This document shows positions 22,601 to 35,100 of a stretch of DNA of 64,000 nt, piece after piece. A program made the translations under genes and the position numbers. The DNA is from Trichostrongylus colubriformis (Eukaryota > Nematoda > Chromadorea > Rhabditida > Trichostrongylidae), in NCBI GenBank assembly GCA_963978905.1, contig OZ022256.1, positions 5,625,501 to 5,689,500 on the forward strand, in the 5' to 3' direction. The notes below the pieces were generated by a model, which saw nothing but the letters and a program-made list of their open reading frames with translations, made no database searches and was not told where the DNA came from. Each line of letters starts with the position of its first letter. The first letter of the stretch is position 1.

Positions 22601-24747
22601 GATATTGAACACAAGCAACAATGCGATACCACCCACTAGCATACTGAAAAATACAAATTAAAAATTCTGTGGCCTTTCCCACCTAGGAAAAGTTACATAA
22701 ATTGAAAAAAAAATTCTTTGAAATTGAGTCCTTCAAGGACCTCAACCGAGTTTAGTGCGGCAATGGTACAAGTGGAGCCAAAGCGACACGCGGTGGCCAA
22801 GTGCTCGTCGCGGCGCCGCATTGGTTCCTCCTATCTGTACCTCACCCAGTTATGGATATTCTAGAGATACCTCGTATGTCCAACGGCTGTTTCAATCCCA
22901 CTGTTGGATTCGACTGTTCGCCTTGAAGAGTGCTCCGCTAGGTATGCTCCTTCTCCATTATTATACACTAGAAATTTTCGTTTAGTAATTGACAGTCACT
23001 CTTTTCTGTTCACATGTGCCAGCGTGATTTAACACTCACAAGAAGCCGCTATTCCCATTAAAATTTGTGAAGCATAAAAGTAATATGAGTTGATGTACAG
23101 GAATCCCAGGTGATAGACTGCGAAGAATACGGTAGCTAAAACGAGCATCCATTTCGATGCCAAATAGTGTTGAAGTGACGCGGTGAAAAGACACGATACT
23201 GCGAAAGCACTGTAGTGAATAGCTTGCCTGAAATTGAGTGCGATTAAGTGTTTGCCAGAAGATCAAGTCACAAAGAAGCAGAGTAGATACAGAAAGGCCA
23301 CAATGAGTACGGTATCGGATTTATCTTGGACCAGGCCATATTGCTGTTATATTTTTCGGTGTGAGAAGGAGGGGGAGGAGAGCGGTTGTGGATTGTTGGT
23401 ATAAAGTATTGAATAATGACTACCTGGGTCAAGCATGGGATAAGGATTTCTCATGGGGAGGACGTATTTTGGGTTGGAGGAACGGGAAGGTCGTATTTTT
23501 CGAGAATTCCTCGAGTTGTATTAGCCAATGGGTCGGTCTTAAGATGTGCTAAATAGAAAATCGTACTTTGCACACAAGGTGACATGCAATACAGTAATCA
23601 TCAAATAACATTTTCAAGGCATGTCACTGTTCAAAATTCCACAAGTTGCCTTTCCCCTTCAATCTCCGATATAGCACTTAAAGGCAAAGATAGTTTTAAT
23701 TCGGGCCAAATAAGAAAAGATTACTGAATATGAAAGCCGAGTTTGAATGTAGCGAAAGAAACGGAATGAAGCGGTCGAAAACCATAGAAATGGACTCTCT
23801 CTCCACCCCCGATCCTAAAATAGGGGGGGGGGAGCGGCTGGGATAAAAATGTCGGCAGCTGTTGAAAAAGACGCCTCCTTCAAAGCTCATAGACGCGTCT
23901 CTCACCTCAAATTTTCCATATATGCAGTCTTTCCAGATCCGGAGCTTTTATTTGGGTGAATTACATAATGAGTTCTCATTACCCCACATTACCCCTACAA
24001 CTGCCTCTAATCCAGTGTTGAAGGCAGCGATAGGGGAAATTCGGACGAGCAGTGAAATATGTAATGAACATGAAAGTCTAGGTGCTTAGTAATACGACGC
24101 TGAAGAAAAAACGGAAGGAAATGGCCAAAGACCCGAGAAATAGGACCCCCTTCCGACCTTTTCGTCAACAGACGGTAGTTCAAGTGAGATTTCCACTGGC
24201 ATGTGCCAAGTAAACACAAGGAATGTTTGGAAATACGACAGATACGAAAGATACGAAAGATCTATTTTCTAAAGTGAGCTTCATGCCAAAATTGCGAAAG
24301 CGCGCCGCAATACCTTCAATCCTGCCGCATATCCTTGGCCGCTCTCATCGTAGCCAACCAGGAATCACGTAGCCTGGAGGCGGGGTCTGTCATCCAAAGG
24401 TGTCAGCTGTTAACCGTTACGCAGTCACTACAGCACGGGGGCGCGATTTTCGACGGAGGTTTCGCCATAAATAGCCTTCTTATATTTGGGCCCCTACTTT
24501 CCATGAGGCTTTCTTCTTTTAGGGATTTTTCAATAATCACATTACCCGTTTTCGATGAAAAAACAAAACGATCTTACCCATAATATCCAGCGTATCCAGA
24601 TATTCTTTGTGGATCTCTCGAATGAACCGAGTGGATTATCGATTCACTGATGAAGGATTGCGTGTGATAACCGAGGTAAAGGAACAAAGTACCGAAACCC
24701 ATCATGTAAATCGAAAGCAGTTCATGACGCCGTGGGCTAAGTTGCAT
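19613..24747 (-). CDS. UNC-93-like multi-pass membrane protein
   Basis: The nine exons are 24578-24747, 23040-23227, 22871-22967, 22538-22643, 21774-21903, 21504-21692, 20610-20781, 20371-20506 and 19613-19813. All junctions have GT and AG, and the phases join to 462 residues ending in TGA. Family landmarks are MGFGTLFLYLGYHTQSF at the start, LYINSYYFYASQILMGIAAS, NGEGAYLAEHS, MLVGGIALLLVFNIIPAD and IASCIVLILSPY near the end; about ten hydrophobic segments are visible. UNC-93 proteins are major-facilitator-like. C. elegans UNC-93 regulates the SUP-9 potassium channel and vertebrate UNC93B1 is a Toll-receptor chaperone. This protein lacks the long cytosolic N-terminus of C. elegans UNC-93, so it is closer to the shorter UNC93A/UNC93-like group and its own partner is unknown. 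The start ATG follows a TTTCAG acceptor with no gap. Introns 1, 4 and 6 carry MITEs. Confidence 0.93.
21222..21445. mobile_element. GC-rich-core MITE, arm type A, in UNC-93-like intron 6
   Basis: The ends GGTGAGGCTACTTACT and the complement AGTGAGTAGCCTCACC are inverted repeats. The core (GCGTGGCCGATCGCGGCGAG, then AGTGTGGCATGGGTGGAAG) is shared with 48367-48588 and 62375-62651, whose ends are different. Confidence 0.75.
22003..22248. mobile_element. MITE with GGTRTGTACCCTTA ends, in UNC-93-like intron 4
   Basis: The left end TGGGGTATGTACCCTTACGT and the right end TAAGGGTACACACC are inverted, and both continue into GATTTTCGCAC-like sequence. The inner part has AATCGCTTCAGGACCCGACA and ATGGCGCCTTTAG, motifs that recur near 44760, 50415 and 60615. 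Its right 85 bp is the source type of the insertion at 49707-49791. Confidence 0.7.
22258..22395. mobile_element. Copy of the GCGTTCATACTTTGCG family, truncated
   Basis: Contains GCCGCGTTCACAGGC, GAGACAGGGTGGTAGGGGC and CCTGCCGCCGGCACCACAAAGTAT, in the same order as in 31168-31345. The left terminal repeat is missing or degenerate. Confidence 0.55.
23680..24012. mobile_element. AGGCAGYGATAGGGG-family MITE, in UNC-93-like intron 1
   Basis: The weak ends (AGGCAAAGATAG left, ACCCCTACAACTGCCT right) and the interior CGGTCGAAAACC...GAAATGGACTC followed by a G tract match the copy at 58788-59107. Confidence 0.55.
24018..24555. mobile_element. Long MITE related to 40022-40575, in UNC-93-like intron 1
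   Basis: It starts GAAGGCAGCGATAGGGGAAA. It shares with the 40 kb copy ATAGGACCCCCTTCC, GCCAAGTAAACACARGGAATG, AAAGCGCGCCGCAA and CCTTGGCCGCTC in the same order. The right end lies about 20 bp from the donor of exon 1 of the UNC-93-like gene. Confidence 0.75.
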
Positions 24748-26019
24748 CTGAAACAATTTAGGAGAGGCTTATTATTACGAATTAAGCAAAAATACAAAAA
24801 CATGATGTAGAAATCAGAGAGTTGTTCATTTCGGGATCGCGACATGATCCCACTCGAATAAACAATGCAAGGCATAACTTCAGAGGACCAATAGGAACTG
24901 TGTTAAGGTGAGCGAAAAGTATGGAGTGCGGGTTGGAGCACTGTCCCAGACCGAATCTTCAGCAAATAATTAAGCACCCTCGTTACCATTACTCTAAATT
25001 TTCAAAAATATAAAGGCCCCTGTTATGCCATGTTTCGAGTTCACTTATATGTTCAAAATACCGTTCAAATAACTAATTATTTTGAAAACCGAACTGTAAT
25101 GTTCAATTCTTGAATATTTATGTTTTCAATATTAATATGATAAGAAATAAAGCAAATGTCATTCACTTTCCCAGCCCTACCCTTTATAGGATGGCCATGT
25201 ATTTAATCTGAGTGACACATTGCAAGTGGTCGCAGTTAAACTGCGACCGCTATATAAAAAGTCGTAGTCGCCGAACGATGAATTTGTTATTCCAGGGAGA
25301 AATGAACTATCACGCATTCGAAGAAATTGAATTTAAAATAGCGACAATCAACTTCTTCACTATGCCATGGAACGGCGAGGTCTGTATAAGGCCTATAAGC
25401 GCACAGCCTATATAGAGCCTAACATTTAATCTAACCATGGACGATATAGGCGCCTAACAGTTGCATGATCGTTTGCATGTTCGTTTCATCCCGTGTAAAT
25501 AGCTTTTTCCAGACAAAATGACTAAATGGAAAGAATGGAACCTATTTCCAACAATCGCTGAAAAAGAAACTTGCAAACCCCATTGCTGATATATGTATAT
25601 TTTTGAATAAAAATCTATGAAAAATATATTGGTAAGTTCCAACTTCATAAGAAAAACTGGTAACTTCCGTATGTGTATGTCCTACCGTTGTGAACATATT
25701 TATCTTGATAAGGTCCTTACTACCGTACTCCACAGTCATGATAATCTACACAGGCATACTTAATCACCCACAGTTGTTCCTACCGTATCCCATAATAAAG
25801 AGAATGAGCAGAGGCCACTTGACAATCCATATTTTACTAGAACCACATGAGTTTCACGAAATGCTGGATCACTACAGAGCAAATTCGGCGAAGACCCTGA
25901 CTAAGATTCCAGACTGTGAAAACGATCATTGTTCGATGTACTTTGAATACATTGTCTGACGTCAGTAGCAAAGTTATGTTTCAAAGTAAACAACTTTGTA
26001 GCACCGAAATATTATAACT
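24748..26019. other. Upstream region of the UNC-93-like gene, no gene recognised
   Basis: TTTCAG at 24748-24753 directly precedes the start ATG and may be a trans-splice acceptor. A perfect short hairpin (GTCGCAGTT / AACTGCGAC) lies at about 25230-25249 just before TATATAA. No further exons are evident. Confidence 0.4.
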
Positions 26020-26248
26020 GTTCAGATATCCGTGTGTGCTACTTTGACAAACGAGGTTTTTAGGTGGATCATTTTTACTAACGGCCAGACGTTTCGACCC
26101 TTTTGTCGTTTCCAGAGACCCCGTAGTCCACCGCGAGTGTTAGGACGCTGCTATCGGCTCTTGTTAGTATTATAATGTGGAGCCGCACAAAATTTAATCA
26201 CCTGAAAACCTCGTGTGGCAAAGCAGCACACACGGGGATAATCTGAAC
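26020..26248. mobile_element. MITE with ~50 bp inverted ends
   Basis: The ends 26020-26070 and 26198-26248 are inverted copies starting GTTCAGAT and including CCGTGTGTGCT and ACGAGGTTTT. The interior holds GGCCAGACGTTTCGACCC. Confidence 0.8.
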
Positions 26249-28050
26249 ATCTCCGAAGTTCAAGAAGAGAGAAATTGGGGAATTATAACTGTGTTCTAAA
26301 GAAGGCACAGGAAGGACTCAAGGTTGATGATCTCAAGTTACTAGAGAACAAAGTGTGGAAAGCATCAAGCAAAATCAAAAGATTGTGGAATGAGAGGCGT
26401 GGCGTCGACCTTCCAATTGATATGTGCAATCCGTCAGACATTGTCATTTCCGTCTGTTACGCTTTGTCGCAAAGAAAATGTGATATGTTAGGTGGTCGGA
26501 TACGTGATCCATGTGAAACAATAGAAAACCGCGTTCGATAGGAGCGGTTTCTTACCTTGCACATGATTTCTGTCAGTTCTGGGATCAAACAAACAATGGT
26601 TAAAGGATGGTCAAAAAGCTTCGGACTGAGCTATGCTTTTGTATTCTACTCAGAGTTCAAATATACTTGGATCTTAAGAGGCATTCTACCCCTAAGTGTA
26701 CAATCTGAGCTGCGATCAGCAGATACTGAAAGATGTTCCAAGGATGCTGAGTTAAGGTCTCGAACGGAACTCGAACCTACATACGAAAAGATACGAAACT
26801 CTAGCAGAGGTTGAAACTCGGAAACTTCAACGACTTCTCGAGTCTTCTTTCAACAAGAAGTGCTATCTGCTAGACCATTTTCAGTGCAGTATTACACAGG
26901 CACGAAGGCTGTGTTTCTATCAGTGTCCAAGTTCGACTTTCCATAAATCTGGGCATGGTATTTTCTTGATAAGTGTTCGATTCTATGTGTTTTCATCCTT
27001 CTAAGAAAGTAGATAGGAAGTGAATTTCGTTCTTTCCGTTTGCTCACTTTGTATCAATTACTTACCTCAAGAAAGTATTTGGTTCGCTAACTGTAGTAAA
27101 GCTTACAGGATAGTGTTTCGAGTTAAAGTTTTCGTCCTCCTGAGCCTACTTCACCAAGGAGACCAGGGACCCACGGGATCGAATTGATGACCACCCAGCT
27201 CGTTTAATCAAAACTAGCCATCACTGCTCACTTCTGACAAACCAAATCTATCCTGAGACACCGTAATTCCCAAATCGCAAATGGATCTTTAACTATGCAA
27301 ATCTGAACAAAAAAATCCTACAAAGCGTTTTTCTTTTTAAAAAATATCAAATAGAAATGTATTTAATCAATGCTTTGAAAACAAACTTGTGATAGGTTGA
27401 AGACTATTAAAAAAACAAACTTGTGATAGGTTGAAGACTATTAAAAAACCTAAAAATAGCTCTCACTTTGAAACGCTGATGGAAATATTTGCGATGAGAA
27501 GTTGTGCTGAACAGGAAGGTATGTAATGAGAGCAGTGTTCGATGTTCGAGACAAATTCAATGTGTGATGTTATTACAATGGCTATGCGCGATGGTAAAGT
27601 TTAAAATCACAAAGTCCGCCAATCTGCCGTAATCGACGGACATCAGCTGGTCAGCTTGTCTATGGCAACTGTCGGCCCATTGAGAATTACTTGGTAACAA
27701 TTTGATGAAGACTAATCCACTTTTCAGGAATATCAGATTACTGATTAGTATCAATTATTATAGTTATCTTTATCGCTGACTATTACTTATCACTCACTAT
27801 TCACAGGAACTATCGGTTTTCGTTATAAGGATTCCTTTTGCTCCAGTCTAGGGAGCACCACTACATACGCAGCCGTAGTGGAACTTTATCTGAGAAGCGC
27901 TTGCCGAAAAAAGAACGGTTTGGATACAAGATTCCATTAGCGTCAGTTCAGTCTCAGCACTACACCTAGAACACCATCGTACCCATGCACGCGTTCGCTT
28001 ATCGGGGATCGGATCCTGCTTATGCTATCTCAGACTTTCTGAGCTCAGAC
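26249..28050. other. No gene recognised; orphan ORF and tandem duplication
   Basis: An 88-codon open frame at 26275-26541 (plus) encodes a charged protein (KASSKIKRLWNERRGVDL) without recognisable homology or splice sites. A 34 bp perfect tandem duplication lies at 27381-27448. Confidence 0.35.
27381..27448. repeat. Perfect 34 bp tandem duplication
   Basis: The 34-base unit starting ACAAACTTGTGATAGGTTGA occurs twice head to tail without mismatch, so it arose recently or in assembly. Confidence 0.9.
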
Positions 28051-28054
28051 CCTT

Positions 28055-28530
28055 AAAGGGACCGGGAGAGGTCGACAGAAAGAGGAATGTGGGAAGAAGA
28101 ATCGTTTTGAAACGAGAGTTTGAGGTTAGAAGCGATGATCGGTAGAGATACATGGCTTCAATAGCGCTAGGTTGTGGTCTGCATTCGTATTTCCCACGCA
28201 TATCTTCGAACTGCAACATCACTTTTCCGAGTTGCCCGCCGAGGGAAATGTCATTTGTTGCCTCGTAGGGTGTATTTCTTTCCTTTATGATAATGTGAAA
28301 TAAATTAAACAACGAATCGCAGCAATCAAGTGAAACAGTGAATAATAACTTAGGCGAAAGGGTCAGAAAAAAGATGTTCGTGATAAAAAGATCCATTGAA
28401 TTTACACTTGACGTCTTAGCAAGGTGTTATGTGTGCAATATTGCAAATTAGCGAACTGCAAGCGTTACGGTAAATCTTATCGTGGGCCGAAGTTGCTCCC
28501 TCCCGGTGTCTTTAGGAAGCCTTCAAATTC
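28055..28530. repeat. ~470 bp dispersed repeat, copy 1
   Basis: Matches 42560-43030 in order: GGTTAGAAGCGA, GTCATTTGTTG, CTCGTAGGGTGTATTTC, GATAATGTGAA, TTAGCAAGGTGT and CCCGGTGTCTT. The ends have a faint inverted GACCGGGAG / CTCCCGGTGTC. The 123-codon minus-strand frame across it is not conserved in the other copy. Confidence 0.7.
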
Positions 28531-29996
28531 GGATGGTGGTTCTCATGGATTATCCTATAAATAATAGCCAAGTACGAGGCTAACTTTCATTTTCCCAAGG
28601 AACAGAGAGACATTTTATTGTTAGAGGTATAGTAGAAGTATATTCTAGTATAGAATCATACTGAAGTCCAGGTGGCGGCATTACCACGACAGTATAAGCT
28701 TCAAATTGACTTTTGAAGTTTGCAGGCCTTCGCTGCAGGACTCAGCACCACTATGATCTCATTTTGAGTAAGCCGATTCACAAATGCCATGAGTTTCCTT
28801 TCAAAATTCTTAAAAAGAACCGATATTTGCTGACCTCACCCACCCCAACTGCCACCCTAATTAAACACAGCCGTTGGCCGCTGTCAGAATGTTCAGGGCC
28901 ACCTATTTCTTCAGTGAGCGCTTTAAAATAGTCATCAAAATATTCAAACAAAAAGAAATACCTTGAATATGACTGCGGGCAACAGCTAGTGGCTAGAACC
29001 TGAAGGCGTTTGAAGTGAGTGGATGAGACGTGATGGCGTGCCTCAGTTTTGCCTGGGCGTGGTCGCACTCAGTGGGGTGCGTTGTTGTTCAAGTGGCGTA
29101 CAGTAACCGGCGGGTCATCGGTGCATTGCGTCTCGTTGTTTTATACGCTGTCTACGAATGGATGGCGATAATTGTGGGTCACTTTGGCCACCAAATCATC
29201 GGGTGCGTGAGAATTCCGAGAACTGACGTTGCACCCACGCCCAGTACTATACTCGGACCATTGTTTGAAAAAGAAACAACGGAAAGGTATCTAGCGTTTA
29301 AGCACGAGACAGATGACCCACACTTCGCTAAAGGTGATGGTGTTAAGTTCTAGTCAGAAAAGGGGGCGGACATCATCCTGTGGCCCCGCAGAACTTTTCA
29401 TCCCGTAGTTACAAGAGCGATCTTAGTAGAAGCTAGCAGTACATAAAAATGGGCAAGTTCTATGAATATTCAAAATTCTCACGGTTCTCCATAGAATTCA
29501 CGTGCATGGCGTATCGCAGAAAGAAGCTTAATGACTATTCCATTTTTGCGAAATTTTTGTAACTCTTTCTTTTGACATCCATTTTGTGCTCCGGAATTTG
29601 GATTTATTGAAATGTGTTTTATTAAATTTTGAAAGTTTTCAAAATCTGAAAGAAAGCAGTTTCAAACTGAAAATTATATAAAAAGAAATATTAATTTGAA
29701 ACCAGCTTGTCGAGGTATCGATTTTCACGGCTCCCTACTTAACATTAGAGCCCTGGCGGTACTAAATGAAGCATATCCATTGTGGAGGTAGTGGATGGAG
29801 AGGCCACAATGCACGTTTCACTAATGCTGGACGCTCTCTCTAGAAACCCCTTCTGTGGCATTCTGGAAACTTCCAAAAAACTTGGATAAAATGCCACAAA
29901 AAAATTTTCTGCATCCACATATCTTTTAGAGATTGAACTTCATGGAAATATTAAAGCGCTCGGTACACCGGTTAATCCACAAGCCACATGCCTAGC
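28531..29996. other. No gene recognised
   Basis: The longest open frame (29030-29353, plus, 107 codons) has no recognisable domain and no splice context. Confidence 0.3.
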
Positions 29997-30197
29997 TGCC
30001 GTCAGTCTGCGATTTCGCTATTCAACGAATTTGTGTTTTTGCAATTTTGCAACTTCGTGATTCTGTGATTTTGTGACGTCGCACTTTCGCACGCGATACT
30101 ACTGCCTTAAGATTGTGCAATACCGCGACTTTGCGTGCGGTGCAGCGACACCGCATAATCGCGGAATCGCAGAATCGCGAAGTCTGACGGTGGCCTC
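29997..30197. mobile_element. MITE rich in GCGATTTTG/GCAAAATCGC motifs, copy 1
   Basis: The inverted ends GCTGCCGTCAGTCTGCGATT and AATCGCGAAGTCTGACGGTG enclose repeated short blocks such as TTTTGCAA and GATTTTGTGA. A longer relative is at 56740-57004. Confidence 0.7.
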
Positions 30198-30899
30198 ACC
30201 AAAGCCATTCGACTCCGCACGTTGCTCACTTATGTACCCGACGTTGATGGGTACACATGCGTGGTCGTTGCTGATTTCTTGCTGAGCAGATGGTCGACGA
30301 GATGCGTTCACGCTGCACCCGGTCGTTAATGGCGGCAAATCCTTTGGTACAGAAGATGGTTTTGGGTACATGCGCACCCCAACAATGCTAGGAATGCAGG
30401 TAATTAGGGCGAACACAGTCTGCCAGTGACAATGGACATTACGTTTGGTTGAGCACAATAACGGAAATGGAGAAATGGATGTGAGATGAGCTGTTCGGTT
30501 GTTTTAGTTGATTTGGGTTCCAAAATCTTGTAGTTTATCTCATTTTCAGTGTTAGTTTTTTTTTTGTTGAAATTCTTCGATAAGGAGACTGTAATCAATC
30601 AGATCAATCCTAGCATTATTCTCACTAATGAAAATGTTGTTATGGTTAAGAGGCCGGAAATTCGAAGAGACTGTTGCTGTCACCTTTTGAGCGTCTCGCA
30701 ACCAGAATTTCATGTTCCCTTCTCAAGCTTTCCGTAGTGATGTACTATATGCCTTTTTTTTATTTTGCCATGCACTTTCTACAGTCTTCCGATGACGTTT
30801 TTCCCTGCTCATTCCACCACTGATGAATCGATCGGATCCACGCGATCTGTGCTGTAATCATGTACACTTGGATTTATCAACAAATTCCTGTCGTATTAG
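30198..30899. other. No gene recognised
   Basis: Short open frames only. Confidence 0.3.
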
Positions 30900-31090
30900 G
30901 CCGCCTTTATACTCTGCATGGGCAGCGCGTGGCTACGTTCACAGGCTGCGAGACAGAGTACTGGGAAGGTATACCGACGACGAATGCAACAAGGCAGTGG
31001 CAGCGGAAGGGCGTTGCTGTGTGTCTCTGCGTACATGCAGAGACACGCAGCAACGCCTTTCCGCTGACACCGCAAAGTGTGAAAGTAAAC
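30900..31090. mobile_element. MITE of the TTCATACTTTGCG family with a central hairpin
   Basis: The ends GCCGCCTTTATACTCTGC and the complement of CACTTTGCGGTG are inverted. The centre is a near-perfect hairpin, 31001-31030 paired with 31037-31066, with a six-base loop. Confidence 0.6.
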
Positions 31091-31167
31091 TTAGACCTCA
31101 TGATTTCGCAGTGTCGCAATCGCACACTATTCTGCGACTTCGAGATATTGAAACGGCGTAACCTCGC

Positions 31168-31345
31168 TTAGGTTGCGTTCATACTTTGCGCCGGTTAGGC
31201 GTGGCTGCGTTTACAGACAGCAAGGCAGAATGACACAGGAGAAGTCACACACAATATAGGCAACGAGACAGGGTGGCACAGGTAGAGACGCAGCTTCACA
31301 CAGTCACGCTTGCCGCCGGCACCGCAGAGTATGAACGCGGCTTAC
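31168..31345. mobile_element. MITE of the GCGTTCATACTTTGCG family
   Basis: The left end TGCGTTCATACTTTGCGCCG and the right end CGCAGAGTATGAACGCGG are inverted. The interior GAGACAGGGTGGCACAGG matches the copy at 22258-22395. Confidence 0.75.
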
Positions 31346-32186
31346 AGATCCGCGACACAGATTCTAACGGCCCCCTGATATTACATACACTAAACTTGCT
31401 ATCAAACATCTTCATGGTTCTGAATCAACACCACTGCCTGATCCTTCATTTTTTATCTCATCCCTACAACAACATCCTTCCCAACACAAGTAACACTTCG
31501 ATAAAATCTTCAGAAATTCATTCAACGAAACAGAACGACTGGAAACGAGTACAGTGTAACAACAACCGGGGCCAAGAGACACCGAAGTGAACACGGCGAG
31601 TATAACGGGTTGGCTTTGGACTCTCTGGCAGATAGACCATGATCGAAATGACGGCAAGTTACCACCGGAATGTAGGAAGATGAACCGCATTCGATACACA
31701 GTAAGAGAGGGCCCACGTGAGCATACCCGGTCATATCAGTACCTTTAGCCACGCATCACACGTACCCGTAACATCTTTCTCGCCTAATGCGAACACTGAA
31801 ATGGTCGCAGTCACGAGCCTTAAAACCCATACGGCGGGTGATTTGGATTGAAGCTGCGAATGTTGGCACTCAAATGAAATCCCTGTCACCAAAAAGATGT
31901 TGCGATGCGAGTACGTGGGGCCATATAGGGCACTACTATATATGTAGGAAACAAACAATGTCATCAGTGACCAAAGTCGTACATCTCACACATGATGATC
32001 GACCAGAAAACCAAAGGAAAGGGGGAGGGAAGATAGCAACTTGAGGAGCGCCGCATTCGAAAGGGATCACCTAAAGGGATATAAAACGAGGAAAAAGTCA
32101 ATAAATCACCATTATACATCAAGTACAACTTAGACAAAAACGGAAAAGATACAGTGAGGATGCTATCTTGACTAAAACACATAGTC
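31346..32186. other. 3' flank of the PA2G4 homologue
   Basis: No exon recognised. On the minus strand this is the probable 3' untranslated and downstream region of the PA2G4 gene; I see no AATAAA in the first 100 bases after the stop. Confidence 0.35.
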
Positions 32187-35100
32187 CTACTTCGCTGCCA
32201 CTGGTTCAGCCACAGTAGTATTTGCGTTGATCGCGGCGGTCGGAGCTTCCTTCTTCGCGGGCTTCTTCTTCTTTTTCTTCAGTTGCGAATTCAACGTGGC
32301 GATCAATTCAGGATCCTGCAATGGATATGATGATATATAGAGTTCCACAAACTCTGAGGTATCCATCCAACATTTCATATGTTTGACGATTGTTGAATAC
32401 GGCCACAGCGTGTGTATCAAGTGATATGCCACAATTAGCAAATTGACCATTTGTTAGCACAGCACGGCTTCGATGATCCACTGCACAGCCCCGGTCGCTC
32501 TTTCTACTCTTTTTCATGAATGTTGATCAACAAATGTTGGCTAGATACGGGAATGTCTACACGCTCCTACTGGCACGTTCGCCAACGTGGCGCATGGGGT
32601 GCCTCGTCCCACCGTGTCTGAGTTACCGCTATAACAATACCTTGCAGTAGAAAAGTGAGGAACTTTTTGGTAATGTCACAGTACAGGAGGTAGCTCGTCT
32701 TTTTTTTTTTGTACGAATCAATTACGATTAGATGACTTGTGTCGGAAATAGTCTCATTAACACCTGACTTTAACCATCCAAACACAATTCAGTCCTAGAA
32801 TTCTCAAACCACTACGCCTCTTCTTGGCCATTATATTTTAGCTTACAAATGGCCCATCGCGACCCGTAGCATCGCAGTACCTGAATGCATGCGCGATTCA
32901 ATTACTTCCGGAAAAATTGGAATTAGTTCCTACATGTTAGTTACTGCTACCATCAATTTTCGTTCCAAACCCACGAGTGAGAGTGGACACGATCTCGATT
33001 TTCGCAAAAAGAAAATTGGAGAACTAAACTGTTTCCAAGCAACACTCGGGTTTCATAACAGATATAAAAATATGGTGCTATCGCAATGAGGGATGCATCC
33101 TACTATGCACCCCATTTTGACCTAAGCCAAAGAGGGGGAGCCCTCTTCGTCCTCCTTCGAGGCTTAGGCAAAAATATACGCCTAAATGTGCTGAGAGACC
33201 CCACGAAATCCTACAGAGGTACTGATAAATGAAACTTTATGTGAGATGCTCCCCCCCCCATCCCTCATTGCAATAGCACAAAAATACATTAAACGCCCAC
33301 CTTCAACTTCGCATCAGTCTCTATCAAACTCGCGTCGAAGGGAAGACCAGCAATTTTCAACAGTCCATTTGACATTATCAGTACTGTTGCTTTGAACTGA
33401 GCAACAACCTCTCCAGCACTTTCATAAACCACCTAGAAAAGCCTGAATTCTTTGACCGTGAGGATAGGAGACGAAGAAGGAACAGCCGCAATCCTGATAA
33501 ACAATATGTTTGTAAGTGGAATAATACCTGGTAAGGACGAAGGAGACCGTGCTTCTCTGGCTCGACAACACCCATTTTTGCTTTCACCTCATCTTCAAAT
33601 GCTCGTAACGTGAACGGCATTACACCAAACTGAAATACTGCATTCCAGAAATCGATTTATATTTATTATGTCGAGCAATGAAATTGTTCCAAAGCAATAC
33701 ATATCGATTGTTTCAAAAGCAAAACATTTCTACTTTGTTACGGACCAGAGCTTACAAAATCATTGTTACTTATATGCAACCATTACTAAACAATGAAGGT
33801 AACTGTTGTTCAAAAATTATGCTCACCTTCTCCTTACATTCGTTCATTAACGCTCGCGCTGCTTTTAACCTTAGTGAATATTGGACATCCTCGTTCCTCT
33901 TGAATACGGTAGTACGAGTATCCATATCTTTAGCTTTGCCTAAAAATCCAACCATTCAGATGACGGCATGTTAAGGTGGGAAGCCTTGATAAACACCAAC
34001 CTTTGCCAGTTGAAAACAGGATATCAATGGCGTAGGCTTCATGCTTTTCAATTGTGAACTTCTCCATTTCCATACGCTGCTTCTCGCCAGGATTCTGTAT
34101 AATCTGCTTCTCGCCATCGATCTGATCCCTTTGCAGTTGATGAGACACCATGTTTTCAATAGGCATAACACCGTAATCGGCAGCAACCTGTAAGGATTTC
34201 CTATGATGAGTGATTTATCATTTTGATGAATGCTTTTCAAAAAAACTACAAAGCACCGCCCAAACCAACCGCTCAATGTCTCGTAAGTTGAAAAGCGGAG
34301 GGCATACTACTGCATGGGGACTACCCTTCTGCTCAGAACTGGCCTGATACTGAAGAAGAAAGCTCGCAGTACATGGAGAAGCTTTATTGTGACGTCAGAG
34401 TGTTTTCGCTTACCATTCCACGATCATGGAATTCTGCAAGCTCGAATGAGTATCGTGAAATCGAAAGCGTGAAGTCTTACAGTTTTTGGCTTACAGCCAT
34501 CAGCCCTAAATTTACTGCGTGTTTGCACTGCAGGCCATGTACCCGAATATCAAACAGGAATACTAAAAGGTAAATAAGTTATTCTAAACTAATTCTCCAT
34601 TCCTTTAAAATTATTTCATTTCAAATGTGCAATATGAGCTTGTCGGCGGAGACAAGGAAACAATGTAATCGATCAACAGTTTGTCCGCCTACTTCGCACA
34701 AATGTGAAGCAATATGCGCAATAACATGAAAATTAGTTCACCCGTAGAAACGAATGCTACTTTAGAGACATGTGTGAGAGAAGAATAATATCAGAAGGTC
34801 TAACAAAGGAATCACAATGGGCCAAACCTTCTCAATTTCGAAACAGATAATTCTGTATTCTTCTTTACCTTATCGATAGCAGCAGTGATGTCCATTGTTT
34901 TGTTACCGGGTTGAAGCATACGTATTGCCACCTCCATGGCTTCATAAGTAGCTTTCAACAGATCAGCATGCTTGCCCGTAACTTTCTTTGTCTACAAAGC
35001 GAAAACCATTTCATGAACAGAAAATGATATAAAAACAATAAACAGATATCAGAAAAATATGCAAATAACCCCTTACCGGATTAGCTCCCACAACGACAGT

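Noticed and set aside
29030..29353. 107-codon plus-strand frame with hydrophobic segments
   Set aside because: No homology recognised, no splice signals, and codon composition no better than neighbouring chance frames.
33160..33175. Single GGCTTAGGC reminiscent of the nematode telomere repeat TTAGGC
   Set aside because: Only one unit, part of a hairpin in a MITE family; no tandem array.
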